From Hyalella azteca (lineage: Eukaryota; Arthropoda; Malacostraca; Amphipoda; Hyalellidae): 64,000 bases of DNA. This document shows positions 12,263 to 23,225 of this stretch, one piece after another (the stretch's first letter is position 1; each line of letters starts with the position of its first letter). Both the position numbers and the translations under genes were made by a program. The notes below the pieces were generated by a model. The model saw only the letters and a program-made list of their open reading frames with translations, searched no databases and was not told where the DNA came from. Location: the NCBI RefSeq assembly GCF_000764305.2, contig NW_025938122.1:20630-84629 (forward strand). The letters run 5' to 3'.

Positions 12263-12326
12263 GTGAAGCGATTCTGTGAAGATTCGCACCAGTAAACTGC
12301 CGGCTCTGAGAATGAACGTATACGAG
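12263..12326 (+). CDS. Candidate 5' exon with start codon, unit I
   Basis: This is a 64-base island bounded by TTTATTGTTTTCAG on the left and GTAAGAATT on the right, both textbook splice sites. All three forward frames have stops in the first two-thirds, so it cannot be an internal coding exon. It does fit a 5' exon of mostly untranslated sequence with an ATG at 12312 coding M-N-V-Y-E up to the donor in phase 0. The copy at 32151-32214 has identical length and borders and differs at one base (Y to H), although the surroundings differ at about one base in ten. The downstream coding exons cannot be chained with confidence. The nearest island on this strand is 15673-15804, but its phase does not clearly match. 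Confidence 0.45.
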
Positions 12327-14322
12327 GTAAGAATTCTCAGCAATTAAGTGATATAAAGGTGAAATTCTAACTGTTATCTACCCTCTGAAACTTATTAGAT
12401 GCGTCCTTGTAAAATTATCTCAAAATATGCTGGACAAAAATGTGTTTTTAAGCAAGACAGAACGCATTTTAACTCAAGTAACCTTGAGCTGAAAATAAAT
12501 AACTGTAAATAACTATAAAATATGAATAAATAACTATAAAATAAATAACTATAGATAACTAGCTCACGTTCCTTTCCATGTATTCAAGAGCACTGAGACA
12601 AATCTGCTATCAACGAACGTATCTAAAACCTAAGCCGAGCAATAATAATTTTACTCCAGTGCAATAATTTATCTCTGTTCAGTAATTCTTCGAATTAGGC
12701 TTTTAGATGTTGAGTAAAGTTACGCTTAAAAGGTAATTTATTACGGTTGAAATAATGCTTGCGAAGATCATGTCATTTCAACCGAAGAAGTTCAGAGGTT
12801 GATCACTGCGGAGAAAGACATCATACACATCCTCAAACATACGCATATACGTGTTGCTTATTCTTATTCAAACTTGATTCTTATTTTGCAGTCATTGGCA
12901 TAGCCTTCAAATGAATTTGGCGACCTCGTGCTTCTTTAAATAACTTATCAGCATATTACTCGTAGTTGAGTCTCGGTAACTTTTCTGACAAACGTAATTT
13001 GCCGAATGCCATTTCACTTGAAAGCCCATTTCGTTTTACGCAAAAGCGACTTCTTCAAATGCTGTTACAGAAGGAATAAGGGTTTTTGAGATTTATAATT
13101 TATAAACGGAAATTACTTCTATGTTCGTACAGAACATGCGTTTATAAGTTTTTGTGATGCGCTGGTCCAATATCGGCTAATTTCGAAGAGTCGGACACGA
13201 AATTGGTTCCCTTAGATTTGTTACGCTGCGTAAATTTTCCAATTCCGTAGTTTGCAAGGCTTCTTTTTTTCGAGATTCCTCCTTTTTTTGTTTTATGATA
13301 GAGTTATGTTTTAACAGCTGAATTGGAGTGTATATTCATTATGTGTTTGTGTATCTCTGAAAATTGAGCTTCAGCATATATACGTGACCTGACATCGATG
13401 CTTGCATTTATTTCGGCGTATGTTATCGAGTAATAATTGATTACAAAACCTAACATTATTACCTATTTTATGCACAAAATATCGCGTGTCTCTATAATGC
13501 AAAATCGTTTGTTCGACATCGCCATGTCTAGCTTTCCATTAACGATTATCACTCGAAATGCTCCGCGGAACATTTCTATATCATTGCCTTCATCAATCTT
13601 CCAAATATTATTGATTCTGGATTCGGTTACTTGGATTGAATCATTCCGCTTTATAACGGCTATATTTTTTTGGCTGATGGGCTGTGAGGAGACGATTCAT
13701 TGTTTATTTTCCCTTCATTACAGCGGTTCTTACGCGTATTACTCTTTCGAATTAATAGTTGATGAAGAAAGTTCTGTCATTCCATCTTTTCTTCAATCGT
13801 TCAAGCATTATCTAAATTATTATCTACGTTGTAAATATTCTGGCGGTCAAAGCCATGTCATTCGTCTGACGATTGTTTTTTTCGGATTGCGCGTACTTAT
13901 TTGACTCTGCGGTAGACATTTAATAGGGTAAATTTTTTTAACCATCATAGCAAACGTCCTTATTTTTATGATGTAAATAATTCGTTTACTTATATGATTC
14001 ATCTTCCAGCGTAGTGTATCGAATATTATAAATTTTATAATCATTATAGTTTCGAAAACCAATTGCCAAGTTAAGAAATTGTTTACGAATCAACGCTAAG
14101 CCCGGATTCTGAAATAAATATTTTTTCACACTAGGTCATCTCAAGCCAATAGAAGATAAAAAAAGATGTAGATGAATACTGATCCTTTTCAGCTTATCAA
14201 GATTCATTTGGTTATGAATGATTTTAAATATTTCACATTAATTCAATTAAAAATTTAAACGCATTCTCAAGATTATTTCACGGTTTCTCTGCAATCGCTC
14301 CTATCGCATAATTCCTGCTAAA
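12327..14322. other. Duplicated intron-like DNA
   Basis: Colinear with 32215-34140. It holds a 155-codon open frame at 13437-13904 that is partly open in unit II (33351-33602). Most differences between the copies change the residue, and the unit II frame has a 2-base deletion and an early stop, so it behaves as non-coding. The rest is AT-rich with nothing recognisable. Confidence 0.55.
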
Positions 14323-14383
14323 GTCAGGTAATCTAGTTATGACATAAGTCATAAGTTATCGCATAAGTCAGGTAATCTAGTAC
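14323..14383 (+). repeat. 44-bp tandem repeat, about 1.4 units
   Basis: The unit begins GTAATCTAGTTATGACATAA and ends with TTATCGCATAAGTCAG. In unit II (34141-34295) the array has grown to more than three units and runs straight into the sequencing-adapter junction at 34296. Confidence 0.8.
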
Positions 14384-15672
14384 CTCGACCGTAAACTTGC
14401 CTGAATGTCCAATAGGCTTGGCTGGCAACGGCAGCGCTGCTGTGTCAACTGATTTGCAATTCCCAAAGCACTTTTATCGCCACTGCTTTTCAATCAACGC
14501 AATCAAATCTCGTAAATTTATCACGGCTGACTTGGTCTTTACGATGGTCATGGCATTTCTTGATTAGCTCTTTCATGAATTTTTTTCGTGTAGTCGTACA
14601 AAGGGGATTTGATAAGTTTTTATAATCTGTTATAAAAATTAAGTTTGTATAATTCCCTGGCATGATACCATTAATTTGAATGTTCAAGTTCAGCGAAATG
14701 GAGTTATGGAGTTAACGGACAGATGGTTTGTTTTCAAGAAATTTTTGTGCGTAGATTTTTACAGCCTTGTGAGTGAAATTTCTGTTACCAAGCATTACTA
14801 GTAACCTGCTACACCGCTCATTGATGCAGGCAATGATTGGGGATGCGTTGGGGGATACCACACTTTCAAATAAACAAATTAAATAATCAACGGGTTGCAA
14901 ATTATGATGAAGAAAAACACTAGTACGTTAACACTTTGAGTTCATATGTTTTCATTTTGGTATGCTAGGCGTATCAGCTCAAGCGCTGAGATTCCTGGCT
15001 AACTCTTGTTCGGAGGCTTTCCTAATAGAAACACATGAAATAGATAAATAATATATAGTGAACTAAACAATATAACTTATTGCTAATTATAAACTTATTC
15101 ATTAATATATAATCTAAATATTCACACTAAGTTTACACAATCAAATCTATTCACAAATATAGTTAAATCTCCACATCCTAACGCAGCACATACCTCCGCT
15201 CCGGCTCTCCACGGCACAGTAATCCTGTCACCTCATCCTTCCTTCAGTAGAATTTAAACTAAAATGACAATTTGAAATTTCGAACATTAAACAATTTATG
15301 CAGAAATATATTCGCCTAATAATATTACATTAATACTTTGATAGTTAAATATTAATAATTCTTATCCCTTAAAACGCTCACACGCTCATTCGGTAGAATG
15401 TGTATCTATAAAAGTATCTATGTTTTTTATCTATCATTTCGTGTGAAATAAATCGAAATGACCATCGTTTCTTAATCAATCGTCTCGTTATTTGACAATG
15501 ATCTGTAACATCGTCAGCTTAAATTGTAATTATTTAATATGATCAAACCGCCTTTTGGTTGGAGGCCTGTGTTATTGAACGTAAAACACGACTTATAAGA
15601 AAAATCTCCCGCCTGATTTAATATCGAGTCTTCACTTTGGAAGCATGAATGTCAATCGAGTGAGAGAGTTGA
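14384..15672. other. Partly duplicated stretch before the 15673 island
   Basis: Bases 14384-14590 exist only in unit I, and 14590-15672 correspond to 34334-35278 with a diverged gap near 14880-15130. The pyrimidine-rich segment at 15170-15253 (CACCTCATCCTTCCTTCAG) is conserved in unit II, but no convincing exon follows it. Confidence 0.45.
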
Positions 15673-16053
15673 GCCGAAGAGTTTGACTATGGCAAGCATG
15701 CCTACCGAAGCATCCACAATACTGATGAAACAAGGAAGATAACGTCATTGTGCGTGTCTTGTGAGCTTACAGTCGACGGTATTCTGACGCCGCCATCCAG
15801 CAATGTATTCTATTCCTATCCGTTTATGGAAAAGATTCCTATCCGTTTATGGAAAAGGTTCCTATCCGTTTATGGAAAAGATTCCTATCCGTTTATGGAA
15901 AAGATTCCTATCCGTTTATGGAAAAGATTCCTATCCGTTTATGGAAAAGATTCCTATCCGTTTATGGAAAAGATTGCCAACGTGATGAATAGCGAGCTAA
16001 AATCGAGGCAGGTCCAGGCCTCTGTAGATCAGGCAAACCGAAGCGAACGTTGA
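15673..16053 (+). CDS. 126-codon open frame fusing two islands through a VNTR
   Basis: The frame opens after a TGA at 15670-15672 and closes with TGA at 16051-16053. It has three parts. About residues 1-44 (DYGKHAYRSIHNTDETRKIT, then SLCVSCELTVDG) come from an island also present at 35279 and 37243. About residues 47-100 are the translated 23-bp VNTR (MEKIPIRLWKR and SVYGKDSYPF types). The last 25 or so residues are the terminal-exon peptide shared with 3274 and 24517. AATAAA follows at 16123-16128. The first part vaguely recalls the CLSCEL segment of the beta-propeller of dipeptidyl peptidase IV family proteins; I infer this from motif memory only. The first in-frame ATG is at 15748, and whether the frame is translated is unknown. 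It may be an accidental fusion created by the duplication breakpoint. Confidence 0.3.
   Translation, partial: AEEFDYGKHAYRSIHNTDETRKITSLCVSCELTVDGILTPPSSNVFYSYPFMEKIPIRLWKRFLSVYGKDSYPFMEKIPIRLWKRFLSVYGKDSYPFMEKIANVMNSELKSRQVQASVDQANRSER
15812..15972 (+). repeat. 23-bp VNTR, seven units
   Basis: Seven head-to-tail copies of the same 23-bp unit as at 3179. The third unit starts with G instead of A. The array sits exactly on the junction between the right end of unit I (…CAATGTATTC) and the start of the middle partial copy, sharing the bases TATTC with the flank. This suggests the repeat took part in the join. Confidence 0.95.
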
Positions 16054-16122
16054 ACATAGATTGATTACCTGAAGTTATGCTGCTTCTAAAGTTCTGATGT
16101 TGAAGTGATGATATCCACTGAA

Positions 16123-16128
16123 AATAAA
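16123..16128 (+). promoter_or_regulatory. Polyadenylation signal AATAAA, copy B
   Basis: AATAAA 70 bases past the TGA at 16051-16053, in the same relative position as in the other two copies. Confidence 0.45.
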
Positions 16129-16217
16129 GTTGTCGTCCATATTTTTCCTCACCATATTTTCCCTCATTATTTACGTGAATGAAAATATGTACCGCTCATT
16201 ATCCCATATTTTCCCTC

Positions 16218-16362
16218 ATTATTCACTACGACCGCCCGCGAACTGCTAGTAAGGATATAACTGTCATATTATTCTGTTCGTTGTCACTGTAATAATATTC
16301 CTTCAGAATGATATGGCAATTATATCCCTACTCTCAATATGCGTGCGGTCGTCGTGAATAAT
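16218..16362. mobile_element. Foldback MITE, copy B
   Basis: The same palindromic element as at 3527-3670, at the equivalent position. The arms start ATTATTCACTACGACC and end GGTCGTCGTGAATAAT. The left arm has one extra mismatch. No coding content. Confidence 0.75.
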
Positions 16363-16917
16363 CTTGAAGGCCAGTTCGGACGCTCTAACACGGAAAACCA
16401 CTAATTGGACATGGCCGATTAATCGGTATTCTCAATTCTTACTTTTATTATTCATTCTAACTCATCCACTCATTAACTTGCAACAAAGGAGGCACTCTCG
16501 TTAGCATCGACGAGCATTCGTAGCCTGATTAATTTCTTTCAAGAAGGCCGCGGTTGGTCTGGATCATTAATTGACGAACTCTGAGTCTTCAGTGAAGAGG
16601 CCAACTGAATTCCTTTAATCTCTGATTAAAAATTTATTTTCATGCTAAATAACTTCGATGCACCATCGAGAGAGATGCTGAATTTTAGCCATTTGTTTTA
16701 ATTAATAAGCACGAATAACGGACTAGTGAGTTAAGGGGATAACGTCACTGAAACTTCGAAATAAATATTGCCAATTGTAGTGACTTTCCTTTGCCAGAAA
16801 TTAAACTAAATTAAACATAAATTATTAATTGAAGAATTTGTGAAGTTTTTTGCACCGAAAGTCGTGGGCAGCCTACAACGTGCATAGAAATTTTCAGCAA
16901 AGTGTTTAGTGAAGTTT

Positions 16918-17290
16918 GACACGTTAGCTCCGAAGTGGTACATATGCGTACCACGAAATGTATTTCTCCAGAACGAAGTGGTGCATAATTCAGGTTGCCT
17001 ACAATCGGCCAAATCCGAGAACAAAAAAGGCCAAAATGGCCGATAACTCAATATTTACTAGTTTATTTGTAGGTTCCGCTATAAAAATTCCATTTATTTT
17101 CTTTTAGCAGAATTTAAACTTTAATTAGGAATTACCCCTATCATAAATTTTAGCCAGCCTCAACAATTAAATTAAGAAAAACTAAATCACGGAATTTGTC
17201 CGGAAAAAAATGAACGTCTGGCAACCCTGTTTAGAAAGAGTACAAAAAATGAAATAATAGTACAAGATGAAGCAATCGGAGTCAAAGTGC
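16918..17290. mobile_element. 370-bp insertion private to the middle copy
   Basis: The other two copies run directly from AGTGAAATTT to AACCTCGAAA here, while this copy has about 370 extra bases between those points. The insert contains the palindrome GGCCAAAATGGCC near 17028 and a CGTCTGGCAACCCTG motif near 17215. Its ends are weakly inverted (TTTGAC…CTCCGAAG against CGGAGTCAAAG). A non-autonomous transposon is plausible, but no target duplication is clear. Confidence 0.45.
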
Positions 17291-17931
17291 TAATAACCTC
17301 GAAAATTTTGTGCCTTATGACTCTTTGAATTCTACCAAACATCTAAGCCATTATACTGCCAGTGCAATTGTTTCAATCGGCCACGGTAGAAAGCCCAAGT
17401 CTATTTACAATGCGCTGTTCTTGAGGTGCACAATAAAGAGTCCAATGTGAGTAGGGAAAGATTATTCTAGGAAATCGTAAACAAACATTAAAGATGAAAG
17501 ATTTTGAATAAGGTGGGCCAATTAATTTCCATTCAGGCATCAGCTTTGCGCCTCCATTAATTACCGCATGACTGAAATGGAAGCCGCGGGACTTGCAACG
17601 TTTCGCACGTACGACGTATACTTTTTTACGGTTAACTTTAGGAGTTATCGTTAGTTCTCTGACTGGTGGAGACCAGGAATTATTGTCAACTAACTTGCTA
17701 GCTGAAGTAGCAGTAGATTTTGACCGCCGACCTTTAGTGGCAGTAAAATATGGAAGTAAAGCTTCTCTTTTCGTTACTGTCGTCATTCCTGCAACTTTTT
17801 TACTGCTCCTACTATAAGTTCACTATATTCATTTCACTATAGCGTGGTCGCCGTTATCTTTTGCTGCCACTCTTATTGTTACTGCTCTAATTTCCTGCCC
17901 CTCTCACTGTTACTGCTTTAATTTCCTGCCA

Positions 17932-18530
17932 ACTGAGGTGCCGGCGAAGTGTCCACTATCACTGAGGTGCCGGCGAAGTGTTCACTATCACTGAGGTGCT
18001 GGCGAAGTGTTCACTATTGAGTGCATTCCATCGCCTCTGAACATCAAACGACCATGTCGCCCTGCCGCCTCAATTCAAAGGCGTTCCTACCATCGACCCT
18101 ATATCAGTCTATATGTCCTCCTTTCCATTTAAATATTTTGAAAGAAATGGACATATTAACAACATGTTATGATAAGCTCATGATATGAACCCATTCCTAA
18201 TGCGCTCTGGACTGAATATTTTCAATTGTAGATTGTATTGCAATTGTAAAAACATATAGAATTTCAGAATGCATGTCATACGACCGGAAAGTTTAATATG
18301 TAAAGCAAAAAGTGCCGTAAACGTACCATTAGCTCATTCTTTTCAATTTACCGAGCTCCTTAACTTTCATTGCGTCACATAGGAAAGATACAATTTTCGG
18401 CCTGAAAATTTATGGATTAAAGTTTCACTCAGATTCATGTAGGAGCAGAAAATTCTTCTACGTGCTTATTTTTGGGTAAGCGTTGCGTTTTAAACCCGTT
18501 TTCTGTGATAAATTTTAATATTATTAATAT
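17932..18530. mobile_element. Dispersed ~600-bp element with 29-bp repeats, copy 2
   Basis: Second copy of the element at 8239-8815. Three 29-bp units lie at 17932-18018. The joins share a few bases with the flanks (CTGCC on the left, TTAATAT on the right), as expected from microhomology-mediated joining. It replaces about 130 bases present in the sister copies, so it is not a simple insertion. Confidence 0.6.
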
Positions 18531-19385
18531 CATAATATCTAAAAGGATGTTTATGGCTGTCAATCTCGTATTTCAAAATTTGAAGTTCTTAATAAAGATC
18601 TAATTTTTGCTAGACTGTGATTCGTGTTGCAGTGAGATTCCATTTACATCCATTCCCTTCGATTTAGTAATAGGCAATATAAAAAATGAAGTGAATTGAA
18701 TGTTCTTTGATAATTTCAAGGAAAAATAATCAATTTAATTTATCCAAACATTTTATTATGAAAGAGTATCCTGAATTTTTCAAGAATGTTGTTTTTCGCT
18801 GAAACAATATGAGCGCTCATGTCAAGAACTGGATGACTTGTGTCTTCAATCTGTGGATTCTACGATGCCAGAAAAATGATATTTAATTTTCCTGTTCTAA
18901 CTTAATCGGTTCCTAGATTCAGAGACTTTATATTTTAATCCGAATTTAAGCTTGTTACGTTAATGAATAGGGCCTGCTTTTAATGAGAGTATTGTTTGCT
19001 AAAGGATCAAAGTTAAATCATGGTGCTAGTGTCGCAGGTAATATTTCAAGCACGACGCTTAGGTAGCCAATAAAAATTCGAACAAATTTCATTAATTAAG
19101 GAATATTCATTAGAGCAAACAAAAATATACCACCGGATTCCACAGCAAGAAACTAATCACACATAAGTTCCGTGCATACGCTGTTACATTAATCCATCAA
19201 ATTAACGTGTAAAGGAAGAGTATTTGACATTGTGTCCGGTATAATAAGATTAAAAATAAATCACAGCCTTGCATAAAAGGACAATTTGAAAATCCCCTTC
19301 GCCATATTCTGAAATTTTTCGCCATCGCATCTGCTATAAAGTTTCAGCAACCAGCACACGAGCTGCTCAGTTTGTATGTTCGACG
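18531..19385. other. Triplicated AT-rich DNA, no gene seen
   Basis: Colinear with the stretches at 4980-6004 and 26270-27129. It lacks the CATATCCACCAATCATAGAC duplication near 5931. No open frame or RNA gene is recognised. Confidence 0.5.
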
Positions 19386-19560
19386 CAATGATGCCTAACT
19401 TTACTCTACGGCTGAGTGCCTAATTTATACAGCACATCAAGTGAACTAAGATAATATGAATTAATACGAGACAAGAAGTATAAACTTCGCCACTTGTCTC
19501 GCATGGAGCATCTTACTTTCATGGCTGATTTTGCATCTATGTAGACTATGGCAAGTATCG
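19386..19560. other. Highly conserved hairpin-bearing block, copy B
   Basis: The middle copy of the block at 6005. The hairpin is intact at 19467-19501, with the same loop and inner stem. A short deletion after CATGGCTGA removes GAATGGTAGCC-like bases seen in the other two copies. Confidence 0.35.
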
Positions 19561-20228
19561 AGGTAGAAAATTATCTCTGAGAACTTTGTTTTATATTACA
19601 TCTACCATGATCTGAGACGTTCATTTTATAGACGTTCATAATATAATATACGCATAGAATTTCATCAGGGTCTTTAATTTTCTTGTTTTAATTTAGACAG
19701 TATTTTGAACACAGGCGTGGGATTGATGTTAGACAAAAAGAATATCTTCATCAATCAGGAGTTAACTCTGCGATTGACTTTTAGTGAATTTATTCTGGAC
19801 AACTTTTCAGTGGTGCATAGATGTGTCTCTTCAAAGATGGCGGTATCCATCAAACCTTTTATTTTATTTAGCGCAAAACCTCATCATTGTGAGTTCAACC
19901 AACCTCGTTGCTTATGTTTTTAAGAATTGCCTCCGATATTGCATGTTAAATTACATTCGTGTTTTTCAGTAGACTCAGGGGAATTTTTGCTCAATTTATT
20001 GTTCTTCGCAATCATGTGGGCTTGAAAAATATTCAAGAATGATTAAATATTAATCTGATCGCACATTTTAAATGCAAGAAACTCGAGTGGCGATGTGAGC
20101 TTTCGTGTAAGCATTACGTTACTAAGAAGAACTTAAATCATTGATGAGCAGGACTTGTCTGCATTATTATGGTTTAAAAATTTGATAGGGTCTGCGCATA
20201 AAGGGACATTACGTCGAATTTGCCGTAG

Positions 20229-20814
20229 CATCCCTGGGTATCTGCTCGATATATGTCGCCTAGGACCAGAATTGTGGCGAATATCTTCATGAGCGTCCAC
20301 GTTGTATGTCAGGCCGCATCTCCGCGCCGATTTGGAAGATTTCTCGCTGCCGTACATTGCCGACTATCGGCACTGTACGTCCAAAGTCAACATGCACATA
20401 CAATTAAACAATTGTGTAATCATTTATACCATAATAAGAGCAGTAACATAATAAATAACAAACGCTATTATTGAGATTAATGTAAGGGTGAAATGTCTTT
20501 GATAAGAAACTACGCCTTATCATTCGAGCAAAAATTACTGCATTCCGATGTATATAACGGGAACTCAGTTCAACTGAGGCATGGTTGCCCAATGAGTCAA
20601 GGCATCAGGGATGGTTACAGTTTCAGCTGATCCAATGCACTGCATCATGTCATCATCGTATCTGCCGTTGTCATTGACATCAATAGCGGCCGCGTAGAAA
20701 GTCTTCTGTTTAATTTCGGATTGGTTTTGTGCTCTTTAATGTTAATCGGCTCTGAAAATCGGACTTAATTTAATAAACGAACAAGAATCATCTGTGCAAT
20801 CATCTGTCAATCAT
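20229..20814. other. Unique GC-richer bridge between duplicated blocks
   Basis: This sequence occurs only once in the window, between the end of the middle copy and the start of unit II. Bases 20229-20400 are GC-richer than the surroundings and open in a reverse frame (20133-20357, with SARRCGLTYNVDAHEDIRHN) and a forward frame (20253-20474). Nothing in either frame is recognised, and no copy is available to test conservation. A degenerate exon is possible. Confidence 0.3.
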
Positions 20815-21014
20815 CAGAGTTCTAATATGAACGATTTAAAAAACATTCCAACCATGATTAATCATAATGATGAAATCAACTTCAATTAACACTGACGATA
20901 ATAGAATTGATATTTTTATATACCAAGTTTCTTGCTTACTATCAATTCTACGTACACGAAGATCCACTTAGATATGAAAGCTTTTGGATGAATGGCTAAA
21001 ACTTTTCCCCGTAC

Positions 21015-21194
21015 AGTGTCAGATGCCAGCAAGGAATTACATGTCGTAGCCTTTGACCCTGCAGATCCTGACCTGAACCTCAGACAGTAATTACTCCCAG
21101 GACTGATGGGATCCCTCGCCTTCCTCACCGCAAATTCCAGGTTCTTTTCTTTGATGTTGTGAACGCTTTTCCCGAAATGAAGTGCGGATATCGC
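21015..21194 (-). CDS. Candidate internal exon, unit II copy, strand uncertain
   Basis: Counterpart of 228-407: 60 open codons on the minus strand with the same AG and GT borders. It has two base changes, giving KARDP for KASDP and LLASD for LLASG. The alternative plus-strand terminal reading starts after the AG at 21015-21016 and ends with TAA at 21088-21090, carrying one P-to-S change. The product is unrecognised. Confidence 0.25.
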
Positions 21195-21250
21195 CTGTCA
21201 AGATAGCGCACAATGGGGATAAAATGCAGCGAGATTGCTTCAATAATTGT

Positions 21251-21400
21251 CTCGAGGTACACGGAGAACGAGGCATGTTCGTTCTAATTGGCATCTCGCA
21301 GGGAAGTAATAGGAAACAAGCGTCCGATGATTTTTTGCCTCACGTAATCAAGCAAATAGGTTCAATTTCACTTACTTATTCCGTAACAAATGAACTCCAA
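21251..21400. repeat. Dispersed module, copy 3 of 4
   Basis: Counterpart of the module at 473, here without the extra TA (CTCGAGGTACACGGAGAACG). It is very close to copy 1 for its first 60 or so bases. Confidence 0.6.
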
Positions 21401-21611
21401 ACTGTGTGCAAATTGGATACGTTCTTCATTTCTTCCTCTTTTCATGGTCATTTGTATTCTCACATAGCCTCTATGATCGCATTACAGGATTCAGTGGTAG
21501 CTGAAAAACAATAAAATCACAATTGTTTTGAAGAAAACCTACAATGCACTGGATGATCGTAAACGAGATTCACAACATTACTAAATTCTCGTTTTCCAAG
21601 TCCGAGTTCCT

Positions 21612-21612
21612 N
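21612..21612. other. Lone N at a structural break
   Basis: A single undetermined base lies exactly where unit II jumps from the equivalent of about 825 to the equivalent of 2134 in unit I, skipping about 1.3 kb that includes the MITE. A one-base placeholder at a collapsed or closed gap is the likeliest explanation. Confidence 0.7.
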
Positions 21613-21687
21613 CTATATAGGATGTCTTTGTGCAGATGTTCTCTGTGAAACTTGGAGAAGATTAGCGTTCGCAAACCTGAAACTTAT

Positions 21688-21790
21688 CTCGAGGTACACG
21701 GAGAACGAGGCATGATCGTTTTAATTGGCATCTCGCAGGAAAGTAATAGAAAACAAGTGTTCGATGATTTTTTTGCATAATCAGGCAATA
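21688..21790. repeat. Dispersed module, copy 4 of 4
   Basis: The most truncated copy of the CTCGAGGTACACGGAG module. Its match with 2212-2350 ends near 21790, after which unit II carries about 1.7 kb not present in unit I. Confidence 0.55.
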
Positions 21791-22097
21791 CATACTTACT
21801 TGTCGCAATATATGACCAATGTTCTCACATTGACGAAGTTTGCCAAAACGTAATGAATAATCAACTGTCTGCGAATGACAAACGTGTAGGCGAATGCTTG
21901 ATTCAATTCGTGTAACGGCGAAATACCGACCGTATCTCAAACTAAATACCTCAGAGACACGAATGTGAGCAGAATATATGCAACAAATGGATGTGTTGAC
22001 GCCCATATCAACTGATGCAAGGTTCGCCAATTGACTTGCCCACTCGTATCTACCTTTCCTTACTACCGTATCCTTAACTAATTTACTAACTAAAAAA

Positions 22098-22258
22098 TAT
22101 GACTCAGTACTCACTGCAGTGAGCGACAAAGAGCGCATTTTCTCGTCGACGAAAACGTGAAGTCACGGACGGACAGACAGACAGACGGACAGACGGACGG
22201 ACGGACATGGCTAGCACAATAGCGCCTATTTTCCATAAATGAGAAAATGCGCTAAAAA
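22098..22258 (+). mobile_element. GACA-cored foldback element, copy 1
   Basis: The element has an outer short palindrome (CTCACTGCAGTGAG), then an arm GAGCGCATTTTCTCG, then TCGACGAAAACGTGAAGTCACG, a GACG/GACA tract (22163-22208), GCACAATAG, and an inverted arm GAGAAAATGCGCT ending near 22258. The paired arms form inverted repeats around the microsatellite. Related copies are at 57119-57312 (opposite strand), 61521-61680 and 63111-63306. No protein is encoded, and open frames such as SVCPSV repeats are translations of the microsatellite. Confidence 0.7.
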
Positions 22259-23098
22259 CGTCCATGAAACTCACAAGATGAGTTCTCATCTCTCCTCCAA
22301 TTTCACTTAAATGTTTTCACTTATTATAGTATCACTCCATTGAATGGAAAATCGTTCCAGTGTTCAGTTTGGCAGGGATTTTAATTCAGTGCAACGGATC
22401 AACTTAACCAATACAGGGCAGAAAAAAGGGGTTTGCTGAGTAAAAATTTTCATTTCATTTTGTAATGCTTTCTTCTCAAAATCTGAGAAATCGATCGAGG
22501 AACCATATACGGTGAATACTACTTAATTATTTATTCATTATTATGGCAGAAATCATTAATCATTATTTATTCATAGTCATTAACATGATGAAAATTGAAA
22601 ATGCACAATATCGTGGAACAATCGGTGTAAGCATGCAGCTCAGCTGAAGCACCAAAAAACTTCCACATTACCTTAAGAAAATGCGCCAAAATAGTAACAA
22701 CTTTCAAACCCTTGTCACGAAAAGAAGCTAAATATACATACACGGAATAATGCATAACAATGAGCGATTCATGCGCAATATAAATTAATATATTGAGAAA
22801 AACTTGTGTCCTAATTTTAGTATGATCTAAAGTTTATTCAATTCGTCAGGTGCAGGTTCTCTGTAGCCCATGGAAATTGATGACCCAGTGTCTAACCTTG
22901 CAAATTCTTCAGGCCAACACCAACAAATGATGTCTGGCCTGCAGGCGAATTCGAAATTATTTCGAAGAAAATATCTTCCTTGAGAAGAATTGGCAATAGA
23001 ATCATTTTAGCAGCCTCTGACTTAAAGCATGTAGTTTTATCTTTTTTTCCTTCTGTAGTAAAGTCCGTTGCTTTGAGAATCTGAGAATTCCGTAGTAG
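22259..23098. other. Unit II-only stretch, no gene seen
   Basis: AT-rich sequence without a counterpart in unit I. No conserved frame, RNA gene or repeat was recognised between the GACA-cored element and the 33-bp array. Confidence 0.5.
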
Positions 23099-23225
23099 TG
23101 GATCACAGGCTGCTAGCCAACTTGTTCCTTGTGGATCACAGGCTGCTAGCCAACTTGTTCCTTGTGGATCACAGGCTGCTAGCCAACTTGTTCCTTGTTG
23201 ATCACAGGCTGCTAACTAACATATT
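23099..23225 (+). repeat. 33-bp tandem repeat, nearly four units
   Basis: Three identical 33-bp units (TGGATCACAGGCTGCTAGCC then AACTTGTTCCTTG) at 23099, 23132 and 23165, followed by a degenerate partial unit from 23198. As 33 is a multiple of three, the unit translates to an 11-residue repeat in a 67-codon frame. There is no sign that this is expressed. Confidence 0.95.

Larger units (their letters stand above)
1..15810. repeat. Duplication unit I
   Basis: This is the left member of a large duplicated block whose second copy is about 20815-35400. Colinear matches seen by eye are 1-830 with 20820-21611, 2134-2400 with 21614-21790, 2520-3180 with 23560-24240, 3274-8250 with 24517-29431, 9527-14383 with 29434-34200, and 14590-15800 with 34334-35400. 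About nine in ten bases agree in most stretches. The two units differ by indels: 830-2133, 8249-9526 and 14384-14590 occur only here. The left edge is not reached, because homology already runs at base 1. This is an old genomic duplication rather than two alleles, unless heterozygosity is extreme. Confidence 0.85.
15812..20228. repeat. Middle partial duplication copy
   Basis: This block is colinear with 3179-6826 (unit I) and 24513-27987 (unit II). It ends at 20228, after which unique sequence begins. Relative to the others it carries a 370-base insertion at 16918-17290 and the roughly 600-base element at 17932-18530, which replaces about 130 bases found in the other copies. Confidence 0.8.

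Noticed and set aside
13437..13904. 155-codon open frame, partly open in the duplicate at 33351-33602
   Set aside because: Between the copies most substitutions change the residue. The duplicate also has a 2-base deletion near its start and an early stop after SFKH, so there is no sign of selection for protein.
3179..15972. The 23-bp VNTRs as a CRISPR array
   Set aside because: Units are directly abutting with no spacers, and the setting is eukaryotic.
17373..17786. 137-codon reverse-strand frame that looks protein-like (KGRRSKSTATSAS…)
   Set aside because: The matching stretch near 4480-4740 has an in-frame TAG and the third copy near 25780-25990 is shifted. It is an open frame in only one of three copies.
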